Assembly: GCA_910577585.1 (NCBI GenBank)
Contig: CAJTNN010000002.1
Span: 1 to 45,754, forward strand
Direction of reading: 5' to 3'
Length of the DNA: 45,754 bases
From: an uncultured Muribaculaceae bacterium
GTDB taxonomy: Bacteria > Bacteroidota > Bacteroidia > Bacteroidales > Muribaculaceae
The notes beneath the pieces were generated by a model. It made no database searches, had not been told where the DNA came from, and worked only from the letters and a program-made list of their open reading frames with translations. The position numbers and the translations under genes were made by a program. Numbering within the stretch: the first letter of the stretch is position 1; each line of letters begins with the position of its first letter. Below, piece after piece: positions 7,430 to 15,555 of this stretch.

Positions 7430-9826
7430 ATGACACTTAAGAAGATTGCTTCAAACAAAATCGTGAAATGGCTCTGGATCTCTTTCCTGGGATTCGGGTT
7501 CATCATCGCTCTGCTTCTGCTCCTTATCTATAATGGAGTTATCGGCTACATGCCCCCTATCGAGGAACTTGAGGATCCTCACGACAAACTGGCCTCAGTG
7601 GTGTTTGCCTCTGACGGCACCACTGAGCTTGGCAGATATTTCGCCGGCGCTGGCAACCGCGTCTATAATGATTATGAGGCCATCTCGCCACATGTGATCG
7701 ACGCGCTGATATCTACAGAGGATGCGCGCTTCCTGAGCCATTCGGGTATCGATTTCATGGCTCTGGGCCGCACTGTGGTGAAGACGCTCGTGATGGGCGA
7801 CAAGTCATCGGGTGGCGGCTCCACCATCACCCAGCAGCTAGCCAAACAGCTCTATTCGCAGCCTTCGAGCAATATGGTGAAGCGTGCGATGCAGAAGCCC
7901 ATCGAGTGGATGATCGCCATCAAGCTTGAGCGATTCTACACGAAGAATGAGATCATCAACATGTATCTCAACCGCTTCGACTTCCTCAATAACGCCGTGG
8001 GCATCAAGACGGCGGCGAATGTATACTTCGGCAAAGAGCCGGATGAACTGAATGTGCAGGAGGCGGCCATGCTGGTAGGTATGCTGAAGAACCCGTCGTA
8101 CTACAATCCGCTGCGCCACCCCGAACGCACTCTGGGCCGACGCAACACAGTGCTCGACCAGATGGTGAAGGAGGGTAAGCTTTCGCAGCAGGAGGCTGAT
8201 TCGCTCAAGCAGCTCCCGCTGGGGCTGGACTATCATAAGGTTGACCACCGCGAGGGGGGCGCCCCCTACCTGCGCGAGGAGATACGCCGACTGATGACGG
8301 CCAAGAAGCCTTCGCGCCCCGACCGCTCGGATTATGCCAACCAATTGGGTTACAATATCGCCTACGGACAATACACCACCGACTCCACCCTCTGGGAGGA
8401 TAACCCACTTTATGGCTGGATTCTGAAGAACCCCAAGCCTGATGGGTCGTACTATAATCTGTACACCGATGGTCTGCAGATATATTCCACCATCGATGTC
8501 AGAATGCAACAATATGCCGAAGAGGCTGTGTGGCAGCATCTTGGAGGCACTCTGCAGCCGGCCTTCGATGCCGAGAAGCGCGGGTCGGCCACAGGTCCCT
8601 ACTCTACTAATCCGCAGGAGATCTCGGGCGCCGGCGCACAGCGTCTGATCCGAAATGCCATCCGTCAGACTGAGCGCTACCGCGTGATGAAACTCGCCGG
8701 ACACTCTGACGACGAGATACAGGCCGCTTTCCGCCAACCCTTCCAGATGGATATCTTCACTTATGTGAAAAAAGATGGCAAAATCGTGCCGGGCTCGAAG
8801 ACTGTCACCATGACACCCTACGACTCGCTGCTCTACATGAAGTCGATCTTGCGCACCGGCATGATGGCGATGGACCCGGTGACGGGTTATGTGAAGGCCT
8901 ACGTGGGTGGCCCGGATTTCATGTATTTCCAATACGATATGGTGGCGCGGGGCAAGCGCCAGGTGGGATCTACGGCCAAGCCGTTCCTCTACGCTCTGGC
9001 CTTCGAGCAGGAGTTTGACCCCTGCAGCACATTCCCCAACACGCAGCCCAACTTCGGAGGCTGGATGCCCCGCAATGCGGGCAAGAGCCGCATCGGCGAG
9101 AATGTCGACCTGCGCTGGGCGCTGACCACATCCAACAACTGGATCTCGGCCCGTGTTATCCAGGCTCTGGGTGCGCGCTCGTTTGCCAACAAGCTGCGCA
9201 TGTATGGCATCAACGGATTCCTCGAGACCAACTACACACTCTCGCTCGGCAGCTTCGATGCCTCGGTCGGCGAGATGGTGTCGGGCTACTCTACATTCGC
9301 CAACAAGGGTGTGCGCGTCGATCCGGTCTACGTGACACGCATCGAGGACAACCAGGGCAACGTGATATACTCACCCACCGCCCACCGCACCGAGGCCCTC
9401 AACGAGAATGCATCGTATAAGATTACATCGGTGCTCTTCGATGTCATCGACAAGGGCACAGGCCGCAGCCTGCGCGGCTCTTACGGCATCAACGCCGAGA
9501 TGGGGGGCAAGACCGGTACGACCAACTTCAACTCCGACGCCTGGTTTATGGGCTTCACACCAGAACTCGTCACCGGCATATGGGTCGGCGGCGACGAACG
9601 CTACATCCACTTCAACTCGATGGCTTACGGGCAGGGTGCGAAGGCGGCTCTGCCGATCTACGGCCTCTTCATGAAGAAGGTGTATGCCGACAAGAAACTC
9701 CCCTACTCGCAGGATTCGAAGTTCAGCTTCCCGGCGGACTTCTCACCATGCGACGGACATAGCTGGGGAGCCGCACCGGCAGCCGACGCTGGCAGCACAG
9801 AGGTGGTGGAGGGTGTCTTCGACTGA
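7430..9826 (+). CDS. Class A penicillin-binding protein (PBP1A-type, GT51 + transpeptidase)
   Basis: A 798-residue bifunctional cell-wall enzyme that polymerises lipid II glycan strands and cross-links the stem peptides, anchored in the inner membrane. One membrane helix lies near residues 15-35. The glycosyltransferase domain shows STEDARFLSHSGID (catalytic Glu97), GGGSTITQQLAKQL near 128-141, and INMYLNRFDFLNNAVGIKTA. The transpeptidase has STAK (Ser514), SNN (568-570) and KTGT (694-697), all intact. Length is normal for PBP1A of Bacteroidota. It stands alone, with its own promoter and a strong terminator behind it at 9904-9949. The 364-codon frame on the other strand is an antisense shadow. 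Confidence 0.95.
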   Translation: MTLKKIASNKIVKWLWISFLGFGFIIALLLLLIYNGVIGYMPPIEELEDPHDKLASVVFASDGTTELGRYFAGAGNRVYNDYEAISPHVIDALISTEDARFLSHSGIDFMALGRTVVKTLVMGDKSSGGGSTITQQLAKQLYSQPSSNMVKRAMQKPIEWMIAIKLERFYTKNEIINMYLNRFDFLNNAVGIKTAANVYFGKEPDELNVQEAAMLVGMLKNPSYYNPLRHPERTLGRRNTVLDQMVKEGKLSQQEADSLKQLPLGLDYHKVDHREGGAPYLREEIRRLMTAKKPSRPDRSDYANQLGYNIAYGQYTTDSTLWEDNPLYGWILKNPKPDGSYYNLYTDGLQIYSTIDVRMQQYAEEAVWQHLGGTLQPAFDAEKRGSATGPYSTNPQEISGAGAQRLIRNAIRQTERYRVMKLAGHSDDEIQAAFRQPFQMDIFTYVKKDGKIVPGSKTVTMTPYDSLLYMKSILRTGMMAMDPVTGYVKAYVGGPDFMYFQYDMVARGKRQVGSTAKPFLYALAFEQEFDPCSTFPNTQPNFGGWMPRNAGKSRIGENVDLRWALTTSNNWISARVIQALGARSFANKLRMYGINGFLETNYTLSLGSFDASVGEMVSGYSTFANKGVRVDPVYVTRIEDNQGNVIYSPTAHRTEALNENASYKITSVLFDVIDKGTGRSLRGSYGINAEMGGKTGTTNFNSDAWFMGFTPELVTGIWVGGDERYIHFNSMAYGQGAKAALPIYGLFMKKVYADKKLPYSQDSKFSFPADFSPCDGHSWGAAPAADAGSTEVVEGVFD

Positions 9827-9903
9827 GGCGCCCACACCGTGGCGCCTACATGGCCGGCAGAAGCCCACGCCGCCTCACACCACATGACATAGCCACATGA
9901 CAT

Positions 9904-9949
9904 AAAAGCGGGTCAGACGATACTAAATTTACCGTCTGACCCGCTTTTT
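9904..9949 (+). terminator. Intrinsic terminator after the PBP1A gene
   Basis: A 16-base stem: AAAAGCGGGTCAGACG (9904-9919) with CGTCTGACCCGCTTTT (9933-9948), a 13-base loop and a T5 tail. Confidence 0.85.
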
Positions 9950-10100
9950 ATGCCAAATTATTTTTTCCATTCAAAAAAAACATCTAAATTAGCATCCGAA
10001 ACATCGCAGGGCGTAAGAAAAAACATTCCACACCCCGCAGATAAATCTGATTCAACCAGACATAACAACAAAACTTAAATCTATACACAAATCAAAAATC

Positions 10101-11996
10101 ATGGCTAACAAGAAACTGAAAATCCGCGATCTTACTCTTCGCGACGGCCAGCAGTCGTTATTCGCCACCCGCATGAAGCAGGAGAATATCGACGCACTCC
10201 TCCCCCTCTATCGTGACGCACACTTCTACATCATGGAAGTATGGGGCGGCGCAGTGCCCGACTCTGTGATGCGCTATCTCGGTGAATCTCCCTGGGAGCG
10301 TCTCCGTGCCTGCTCGAAGGCCATGAAAGGTATTTCACTGCTCTCTGCCCTGTCGCGTGGCCGCAACCTCTTCGGATATGTGCCCTACCCCGACTATGTG
10401 CTCGAGGGCTTCTACAAAGAGGCTATCAAGAATGGCCTCAACGTGATGCGTATCTTCGACGCGCTCAACGACATCAACAATATCCGCGAGTCTATCCGCA
10501 TGATCAATGAGCTGGGTGGCATAGCAGATGCTGCTGTATGCTACACTGTCGACCCGAAGGATGAGGCTCCGGCTCCTGTCAAGAAGAAGGGCTTCTTCGC
10601 ACGCCTCTTCGGCGGCTCTGATCCGGCTCCCGCAGCTCCTGAGAAGATCTTCACCGACGAATATTTCGTGGAGAAGGCCAAAGAGATGGAGCGCCTCGGT
10701 GCGAAGATGATCACTCTGAAGGATATGGCTGGTCTGGTGAATCCGGCCCGCATCTTCTCGCTGATGCCGAAGCTGAAGCAGGCGCTGACTGTGCCGGTGG
10801 ACTTCCACACTCACTGCACTCCGGGCTATGGTCTGGCTGCGGTGCTGACCGCTATCATCAAGGGTGTGGATATCGTTGACACCAACATCTGGTGGTTTGG
10901 CGGCGGTTCGGCTGCCCCGGCTATCGAGCTGGTATGGATTTTCTGCCAGAAACTCGGCATTGAGGTCGACGTCAATATGGAGGCTGTGGCCAACATCCGC
11001 GCCAAACTCAAGGATGCCCGCAAGGCTCTCGCCGCATTCGACCTCAACAAGGATAAATGGCCCAAGGACTTCGATGAGGCTTACAAGGCTATGCCGGCCG
11101 ACATCGATGCTGCCTTCGACGCCGCAATCAAGGCTGCCACTGAAAACCGCGAGCAGGATCTTCTCGACGCCTGCCATAAGATCGAGGCATACTTCGGCTT
11201 CCCGAAACCGAATGAGCTTGTGAAGAATGCTGAGGTGCCGGGCGGCATGTACTCCAACATGGTGGCCAACCTGCGCCAGCTCAACTCTGAGGATGTGCTC
11301 GAGGAGGCTATGGCTCTGATTCCGAAAGTGCGCCGCGACGCCGGTCTGGTCCCGCTGGTGACTCCGACTTCGCAGATCGTGGGCTCGCAGGCTGTGGCTC
11401 TGGCTCTCGACCGCCGCAAAGGTGCGCCCGACTACACTAATAAGAATAATCAGTTTGTGGCTCTCGTGAAGGGTGAGTACGGCAAGACTCCGGTGCCCGT
11501 TGACCCGGCATTCCGCGAACAGATTACCGGCAACGCTGCCGAGACTCCCTACGATGTCAACTCCTACCGCAAACCGGCCAACCCCGAGCTGCCCGAATTT
11601 GGTGGCGTGAAGCTGGCACAGAACGATGAGGAGTATCTGCTGCTGCAGCTTCTCCCGGCCGTAGCCACAGGCTTCCTCAAGAACAAGCGCAAGGCTGAGT
11701 TCGAGGCTGCCAAGGCTGCTGCTCCCGCCGAGGCTCCGAAGGCTGAGGCCAAAAAGGAGGAGGCTCCGAAGGAGGTCATCACCGGTCCGTGCCTGAAGGC
11801 GCCGATGGGTGGCACTGTCATCGAGATTCTCGTCAAGCCCGGCGACAAGGTGAAAGCTGGCCAGAACGTGCTCGTCTACGAAGCAATGAAGATGGAGAAT
11901 GACCTCGCCTCTGACCAGGAGGGCGTAGTGAAGCGCATCCTCATCGCCGAAAACGACGTCATCGGCACCGACCAGCCCCTCATCGAATTCGAATAA
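10101..11996 (+). CDS. oadA: Biotin-dependent carboxyltransferase (oxaloacetate decarboxylase alpha / pyruvate carboxylase B type)
   Basis: A 631-residue two-domain protein. The N-terminal TIM barrel starts KIRDLTLRDGQQSLFATRM and carries the metal-binding HTHCTPG and the lysine segment MITLKDMAGLVNP; the C-terminus is a biotinyl domain with the carrier lysine in YEAMKMEND (Lys597, 35 residues from the end), joined by an Ala/Pro/Glu/Lys-rich linker (about 535-560). It moves a carboxyl group between biotin and pyruvate/oxaloacetate. Neither a biotin carboxylase nor the membrane subunits OadB/OadG is adjacent, so whether it works in a sodium pump or a carboxylase is open, and the symbol is tentative. 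An extra segment (about residues 153-182, KKKGFFARLFGG flanked by Pro/Ala) interrupts the barrel. Confidence 0.9.
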   Translation: MANKKLKIRDLTLRDGQQSLFATRMKQENIDALLPLYRDAHFYIMEVWGGAVPDSVMRYLGESPWERLRACSKAMKGISLLSALSRGRNLFGYVPYPDYVLEGFYKEAIKNGLNVMRIFDALNDINNIRESIRMINELGGIADAAVCYTVDPKDEAPAPVKKKGFFARLFGGSDPAPAAPEKIFTDEYFVEKAKEMERLGAKMITLKDMAGLVNPARIFSLMPKLKQALTVPVDFHTHCTPGYGLAAVLTAIIKGVDIVDTNIWWFGGGSAAPAIELVWIFCQKLGIEVDVNMEAVANIRAKLKDARKALAAFDLNKDKWPKDFDEAYKAMPADIDAAFDAAIKAATENREQDLLDACHKIEAYFGFPKPNELVKNAEVPGGMYSNMVANLRQLNSEDVLEEAMALIPKVRRDAGLVPLVTPTSQIVGSQAVALALDRRKGAPDYTNKNNQFVALVKGEYGKTPVPVDPAFREQITGNAAETPYDVNSYRKPANPELPEFGGVKLAQNDEEYLLLQLLPAVATGFLKNKRKAEFEAAKAAAPAEAPKAEAKKEEAPKEVITGPCLKAPMGGTVIEILVKPGDKVKAGQNVLVYEAMKMENDLASDQEGVVKRILIAENDVIGTDQPLIEFE

Positions 11997-12019
11997 TCCC
12001 CCATACCCCCATACTGACA

Positions 12020-12051
12020 AAGGGAGGCGATGCCACGGCATCGCCTCCCTT
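12020..12051 (+). terminator. Hairpin after the carboxyltransferase gene
   Basis: A perfect 14-base stem (12020-12033 with 12038-12051, arm AAGGGAGGCGATGC) and a CACG tetraloop, 24 bases after the stop codon. The tail CTGCATTTGCTT is only moderately T-rich. It also separates this gene from the convergent ATPase/DUF4276 module. Confidence 0.75.
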
Positions 12052-12091
12052 CTGCATTTGCTTCAGAAGCATCCATATTTTTTACAGGACA

Positions 12092-12745
12092 CTAATGAAT
12101 AGACATCATAGTTGTAATCCATTCGTTGAACAACGGACATCTGTCCCTAATTTTTGTCAGGCCAATCACACTTGCGATATAATTACCAAATAATACTTTT
12201 TCGTAACCCGGTATGGCTCTGATCAGTCGCTTTGATGGAGCAAGCGTTGGCCGAGAATTGATATCTTCAGGGTTTGAAAACTCTCGGACGGCATCTTCGA
12301 GAATTGAAAAATCCATCTCTGTTTTGTCAAAATTCTCTTTGAATACAGCTATATCGCTAAATAGGAGACTCTCAAATTCATGAATCTGCATATAGGGAAT
12401 AAAACGGCCTGCCAATTCGGGAGCAATCTCTTCTTTCATCCTGTCACACAAGAACCTCAACCTCTCACTCAAGGATGGTATGTTCTTACTTTCATTCCAT
12501 CCGGGGAACTTATAGCTATCTTTTATACCATAATAATCCACAAGCATTGACACATACGCACCGTTTTCATGAAGATGTGTCTCAATCTGGCGTTTGATAT
12601 TGGGCCAAGGCACAATACCTCCGTTAGATTTCTTTACAAGTGGAGCCTCTACATAAATATCCAAATTAAGTAATGCCGGAGCAAGCATTTCCATACAGAA
12701 TTCATTTTCTGTGGGCCCTTCGCATACTATAATTAGCCTTTTCAT
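12092..12745 (-). CDS. DUF4276 family protein, partner of the adjacent ATPase
   Basis: A 217-residue DUF4276 protein. Visible signatures: RLIIVCEGPTENEF (Glu9, Glu13), SMLVDYYGIKD with Asp70 and Asp76, and HEFESLLFSD at 122-131. The EGPTE start followed by an acidic D-x-Y-G motif resembles a TOPRIM-like nuclease fold, which fits what I know of this family. ATG 12745 overlaps the ATPase stop codon by four bases (ATGA) and has a strong AAGGGGGG ribosome site ten bases before it, so the two are translationally coupled; an in-frame ATG 12 codons earlier lies inside the ATPase gene and is not preferred. The DNA is visibly more AT-rich than the flanking genes, suggesting acquisition. A defence role as effector is inference. 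Confidence 0.82.
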   Translation of the reverse strand: MKRLIIVCEGPTENEFCMEMLAPALLNLDIYVEAPLVKKSNGGIVPWPNIKRQIETHLHENGAYVSMLVDYYGIKDSYKFPGWNESKNIPSLSERLRFLCDRMKEEIAPELAGRFIPYMQIHEFESLLFSDIAVFKENFDKTEMDFSILEDAVREFSNPEDINSRPTLAPSKRLIRAIPGYEKVLFGNYIASVIGLTKIRDRCPLFNEWITTMMSIH

Positions 12746-13818
12746 AACGGTTGTCCCCCCTTCATGATTCTTTGTTTCCACAAGTCTCCTAAAGTGTAGT
12801 CATTCAACCATTGACTGAGTTCTCGTGAATTTAACCGGCGTATTGTAGATTTACCCTCACGCTGGTCAACTGTAAGTATATCCTCAGGTTGGAAATTACT
12901 TATTAGCTCAGCATTCTGTGTAGCCGCTATCACCTGAGTGCCACGATTTGCAGCCATTTTTATAAGCCCTGCCAACTTCTCGATAGCCACCGGATGTAGC
13001 CCTAACTCAGGCTCATCTATAACAATCACTTTCGGAAGATTGGGCTGCATGAACAATACTGTCAAGGCTATAAATCTTATCGTACCATCAGAAAGTTCAT
13101 TAGGCCCATATATAACCTCTGAGAATTTATCCCTCCATTGCAGCCGCACTCCACCGCTCTCATTCGGCACGAGATAGAAGTCGTGAAAGAAGGGGGCTAC
13201 TGATTGAATCACATTTACCATCCGCTTATACACCATCGGATACTTGGTCATAATTCCATAGAGATATGCAGCCAGATTTCCTCCTTTAGAGTAGAGCAAG
13301 TAGGAGTCATTGACAACATTTGATTCTCCGGTAAATGGAGATGTGCGACCGGTGTCATGGAAATGAAACTTCCTTATTTGAGACATATATTGCTTGATGT
13401 AGTCCTCGTTTCTGGCACCATGATAGTCCTTCAATACTGTCTCTGACTTATAGTTCGCAATAAAGTGATACGCATATGCGTTATTCTCTGATTCTGAAGT
13501 ATAGCCAAGTTTCTCACTCTCCACAATCAAGGAGCCGTCTGACTCTATTAAATCAAGCACATATGAATTATTGCCTTCATTAACCTCAATTGAGATACGG
13601 TCGGTAGTTTTTCTGCCCTTGTGGAGAAGTTTATCCACACCTCCCGATTGTGCCACACTTCTTGCAAGAAAGCCTTCGTAAGCATTCCCCAAGAGTTCAA
13701 ATAGAGAAAGAAAATTGCTCTTCCCTGCCCCATTTGAACCAATCAAGATGTTGATCGCATTCAATGGCACGCTAACGTCATTGAATGACTTATAACCCTT
13801 TATCGAAATTGAATCCAT
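12742..13818 (-). CDS. AAA/ABC-type ATPase (SMC/RecF-like, overcoming-lysogeny style)
   Basis: A 358-residue ATPase with the split layout of the AAA_15/AAA_21 group: Walker A IGSNGAGKSN (27-35), a 200-residue insert without obvious coiled coil, signature ELSDGTIRF (241-249), Walker B VIVIDEPELGLHP (264-276), and the last-domain VIAATQNAELISNF. Such ATPases are sensors or DNA-end-binding engines in several antiphage systems. It is the first gene of a two-gene operon with the DUF4276 gene, from a promoter at 13907-13937. Codon use and base content are AT-rich relative to the symporter and carboxyltransferase genes on either side. It is not RecF itself: too different in the N-terminal region and in the wrong context. 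Confidence 0.85.
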   Translation of the reverse strand: MDSISIKGYKSFNDVSVPLNAINILIGSNGAGKSNFLSLFELLGNAYEGFLARSVAQSGGVDKLLHKGRKTTDRISIEVNEGNNSYVLDLIESDGSLIVESEKLGYTSESENNAYAYHFIANYKSETVLKDYHGARNEDYIKQYMSQIRKFHFHDTGRTSPFTGESNVVNDSYLLYSKGGNLAAYLYGIMTKYPMVYKRMVNVIQSVAPFFHDFYLVPNESGGVRLQWRDKFSEVIYGPNELSDGTIRFIALTVLFMQPNLPKVIVIDEPELGLHPVAIEKLAGLIKMAANRGTQVIAATQNAELISNFQPEDILTVDQREGKSTIRRLNSRELSQWLNDYTLGDLWKQRIMKGGQPL

Positions 13819-13906
13819 CTATTCAGGCGTTTCAGTGAAATTGTATTAACTTTTTACGAAAAAGATTAAACAACTTCATTGTCAACCTCTGTCGCAAACT
13901 ACACCA

Positions 13907-13937
13907 TAAAGTTAACATTTTACTTCCACTTATTCAA
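13907..13937 (-). promoter_or_regulatory. Promoter of the ATPase/DUF4276 operon
   Basis: On the minus strand TTGA (13937-13934), 19 bases, TAACTTTA (13914-13907). The start codon at 13818 leaves a leader of about 80 bases. Confidence 0.45.
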
Positions 13938-14030
13938 GACTCCACCGCTAAAAAGTTGAAATCTGCGGATTATCCGCCCCATAAAGGAGGGTGGCTTCCG
14001 GGGTGTAAGGAAGGTCGGCATGGAGGCGGG

Positions 14031-15230
14031 TTATGCGCGGAGTTTGCGGTCGGTGATGGTGCAGACGCAGCTGTCGGACCATACGTTTTCGGCTGTCTCT
14101 ACCATGTCGATGATGGTGTAGATGGGGAGTATTATACCCATCAGACCTATGTTGGCCCCTATGCCCGACATGAGCGAGAGGGTCAGGAAGTAGCAACCCA
14201 TAGGCACTCCGGCATTGCCGATGGCCGATATGATCGAGATGAATACCCACACCAGAATCGTGCCCCATGAGAGGGGCATGCCGTTGTTCTGCATCACAAA
14301 TAGCGAGGTGACGAGTATGAAGGCTGCACAGCCATTCATGTTGACGGTGGTGCAGATCGGGAGCACAAAGCGCGACACCCTCTTGCTCACCCCTACTCTC
14401 TGCTCGGCGTTCTCCATCGTCACAGGGAGGGTGGCAGCCGAACTCTTGGTGAAGAGAGCCATCAGCACGGCAGGCATCATGGCCCGCAAGGTTTTAAGGG
14501 GGTTGATGCCGTTGCATAGCAGGAAGATGGGGAGCACGATGAGGAATTGCGTGAGGTTGCCTCCTATGATTACGAGCACATATTTCCCCAACGAGTCAAA
14601 CACCATGCCGCCGCCAATCTCCGCCACGAGCTGCGCCGCAAAGGCCACAATACCTATCGGAAGCACTGCAATAAGCCAGCGTATCAGCACAAAGAGGAGC
14701 TCTTGCAGCCCATTGAGCAGATTGAGCAGGGTCTGCTTCGGCTTACTGTCGGGCATGCGCGAAAGTGCAATGCCGGCAGCAAAACACATTATCAGCAGAG
14801 CCAGCACATTGCCATCGAGCAACGGGCGCACAACATTGTCGGGTATGACCGACATCAGATGATCGGCATACGACATCTCTGTGGTCCCGATATCGGCACT
14901 ACGCTCCGCAGCCACATCCGCCACCGGCAGATTCCCGGGCGCAATGACCAGATAATAGGCCAGCCCCACCAGCGCAGCCGCCGCTGTGGTGAGTAAGGTG
15001 TAAGTGAGCGTTACGCGAAACATACGCCCCATCTCGCGTCCGCCCCCTATCGAGGCAAGCGTGGTGACTACGGCCAGCACAATCGTGGGCACAGCCAGCA
15101 GCCTGAACAGGCGCGTGAATATAGTGGCCGTCACATTCATCACCGCATCAATCGCATCTACCCTAAGCAATCCAAGCACCACTCCGAGCACGAGCGCTCC
15201 GAGCCATATCCAAATCTGATATTTCTTCAT
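14031..15230 (-). CDS. Dicarboxylate/amino acid:cation symporter (DAACS family)
   Basis: A 399-residue inner-membrane protein of the glutamate/aspartate/C4-dicarboxylate symporter family. The N-terminal hydrophobic helices start at MKKYQIWIWLGALVLGVVLG; the re-entrant-loop signature TKSSAATLPVTMENA and the sodium-binding CTTVNMNGCAAFI are intact, and the GNAGVP...PMGCY region follows. It imports dicarboxylates or acidic amino acids (possibly serine/threonine) with sodium or protons; the substrate cannot be chosen from sequence. The length is normal. It is transcribed alone toward the ATPase module. A perfect 18-base palindrome lies 76 bases before its start and may be an operator. Confidence 0.9.
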   Translation of the reverse strand: MKKYQIWIWLGALVLGVVLGLLRVDAIDAVMNVTATIFTRLFRLLAVPTIVLAVVTTLASIGGGREMGRMFRVTLTYTLLTTAAAALVGLAYYLVIAPGNLPVADVAAERSADIGTTEMSYADHLMSVIPDNVVRPLLDGNVLALLIMCFAAGIALSRMPDSKPKQTLLNLLNGLQELLFVLIRWLIAVLPIGIVAFAAQLVAEIGGGMVFDSLGKYVLVIIGGNLTQFLIVLPIFLLCNGINPLKTLRAMMPAVLMALFTKSSAATLPVTMENAEQRVGVSKRVSRFVLPICTTVNMNGCAAFILVTSLFVMQNNGMPLSWGTILVWVFISIISAIGNAGVPMGCYFLTLSLMSGIGANIGLMGIILPIYTIIDMVETAENVWSDSCVCTITDRKLRA

Positions 15231-15305
15231 CTCTTACAGGATTCTACGGCATGAAGAGTCCTTCCTGCCGAAATAGTTTAGTCTCGAAATAGTTATAGCA
15301 ATTCA

Positions 15306-15323
15306 CAATATTAGCTAATATTG
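15306..15323. promoter_or_regulatory. Perfect 18-base palindrome upstream of the symporter
   Basis: CAATATTAGCTAATATTG is identical to its reverse complement. It lies in the noncoding 15231-15437 stretch between the amylase terminator and the symporter start, where a dimeric repressor or activator site would be expected. Downstream toward the gene are two copies of AACTATTTCG (minus strand). Confidence 0.45.
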
Positions 15324-15437
15324 AGGCAACCACACTTAATTCATATTAATTTTAGCATAAGACCCAGCAGCCTTGTGCGTGACCGCAATCTATAAGCTCT
15401 CTGCCTGACGCCAGACCGGAATATCAACATATGGCAG

Positions 15438-15478
15438 AGGGGGCGGGACGATTGAGATTTCAATCGGTCCCGCCCCCT
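15438..15478 (-). terminator. Terminator hairpin after the amylase gene
   Basis: A 12-base G/C stem (AGGGGGCGGGAC, 15438-15449, with 15467-15478) continued by 5 more pairs across a one-base bulge, with a 6-base loop. A second weaker hairpin (GTCAGCCA, 15502-15509, with 15535-15542) lies closer to the stop codon. Confidence 0.65.
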
Positions 15479-15555
15479 GCGTATCATTGTCTGCCATGTC
15501 AGTCAGCCACCTCTGGAGGGGTCCTGGCTGACAGGCGTCATGTCAGAGCTTACGG

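Noticed and set aside
7838..8932. 364-codon minus-strand frame over the PBP1A gene
   Set aside because: An antisense shadow of a gene with intact catalytic motifs; no recognisable domain.
10335..12041. 568-codon open frame on the minus strand across the carboxyltransferase gene
   Set aside because: It mirrors the GC-rich codon pattern of the real gene, has no family features, and the plus-strand frame has complete biotin and metal motifs.
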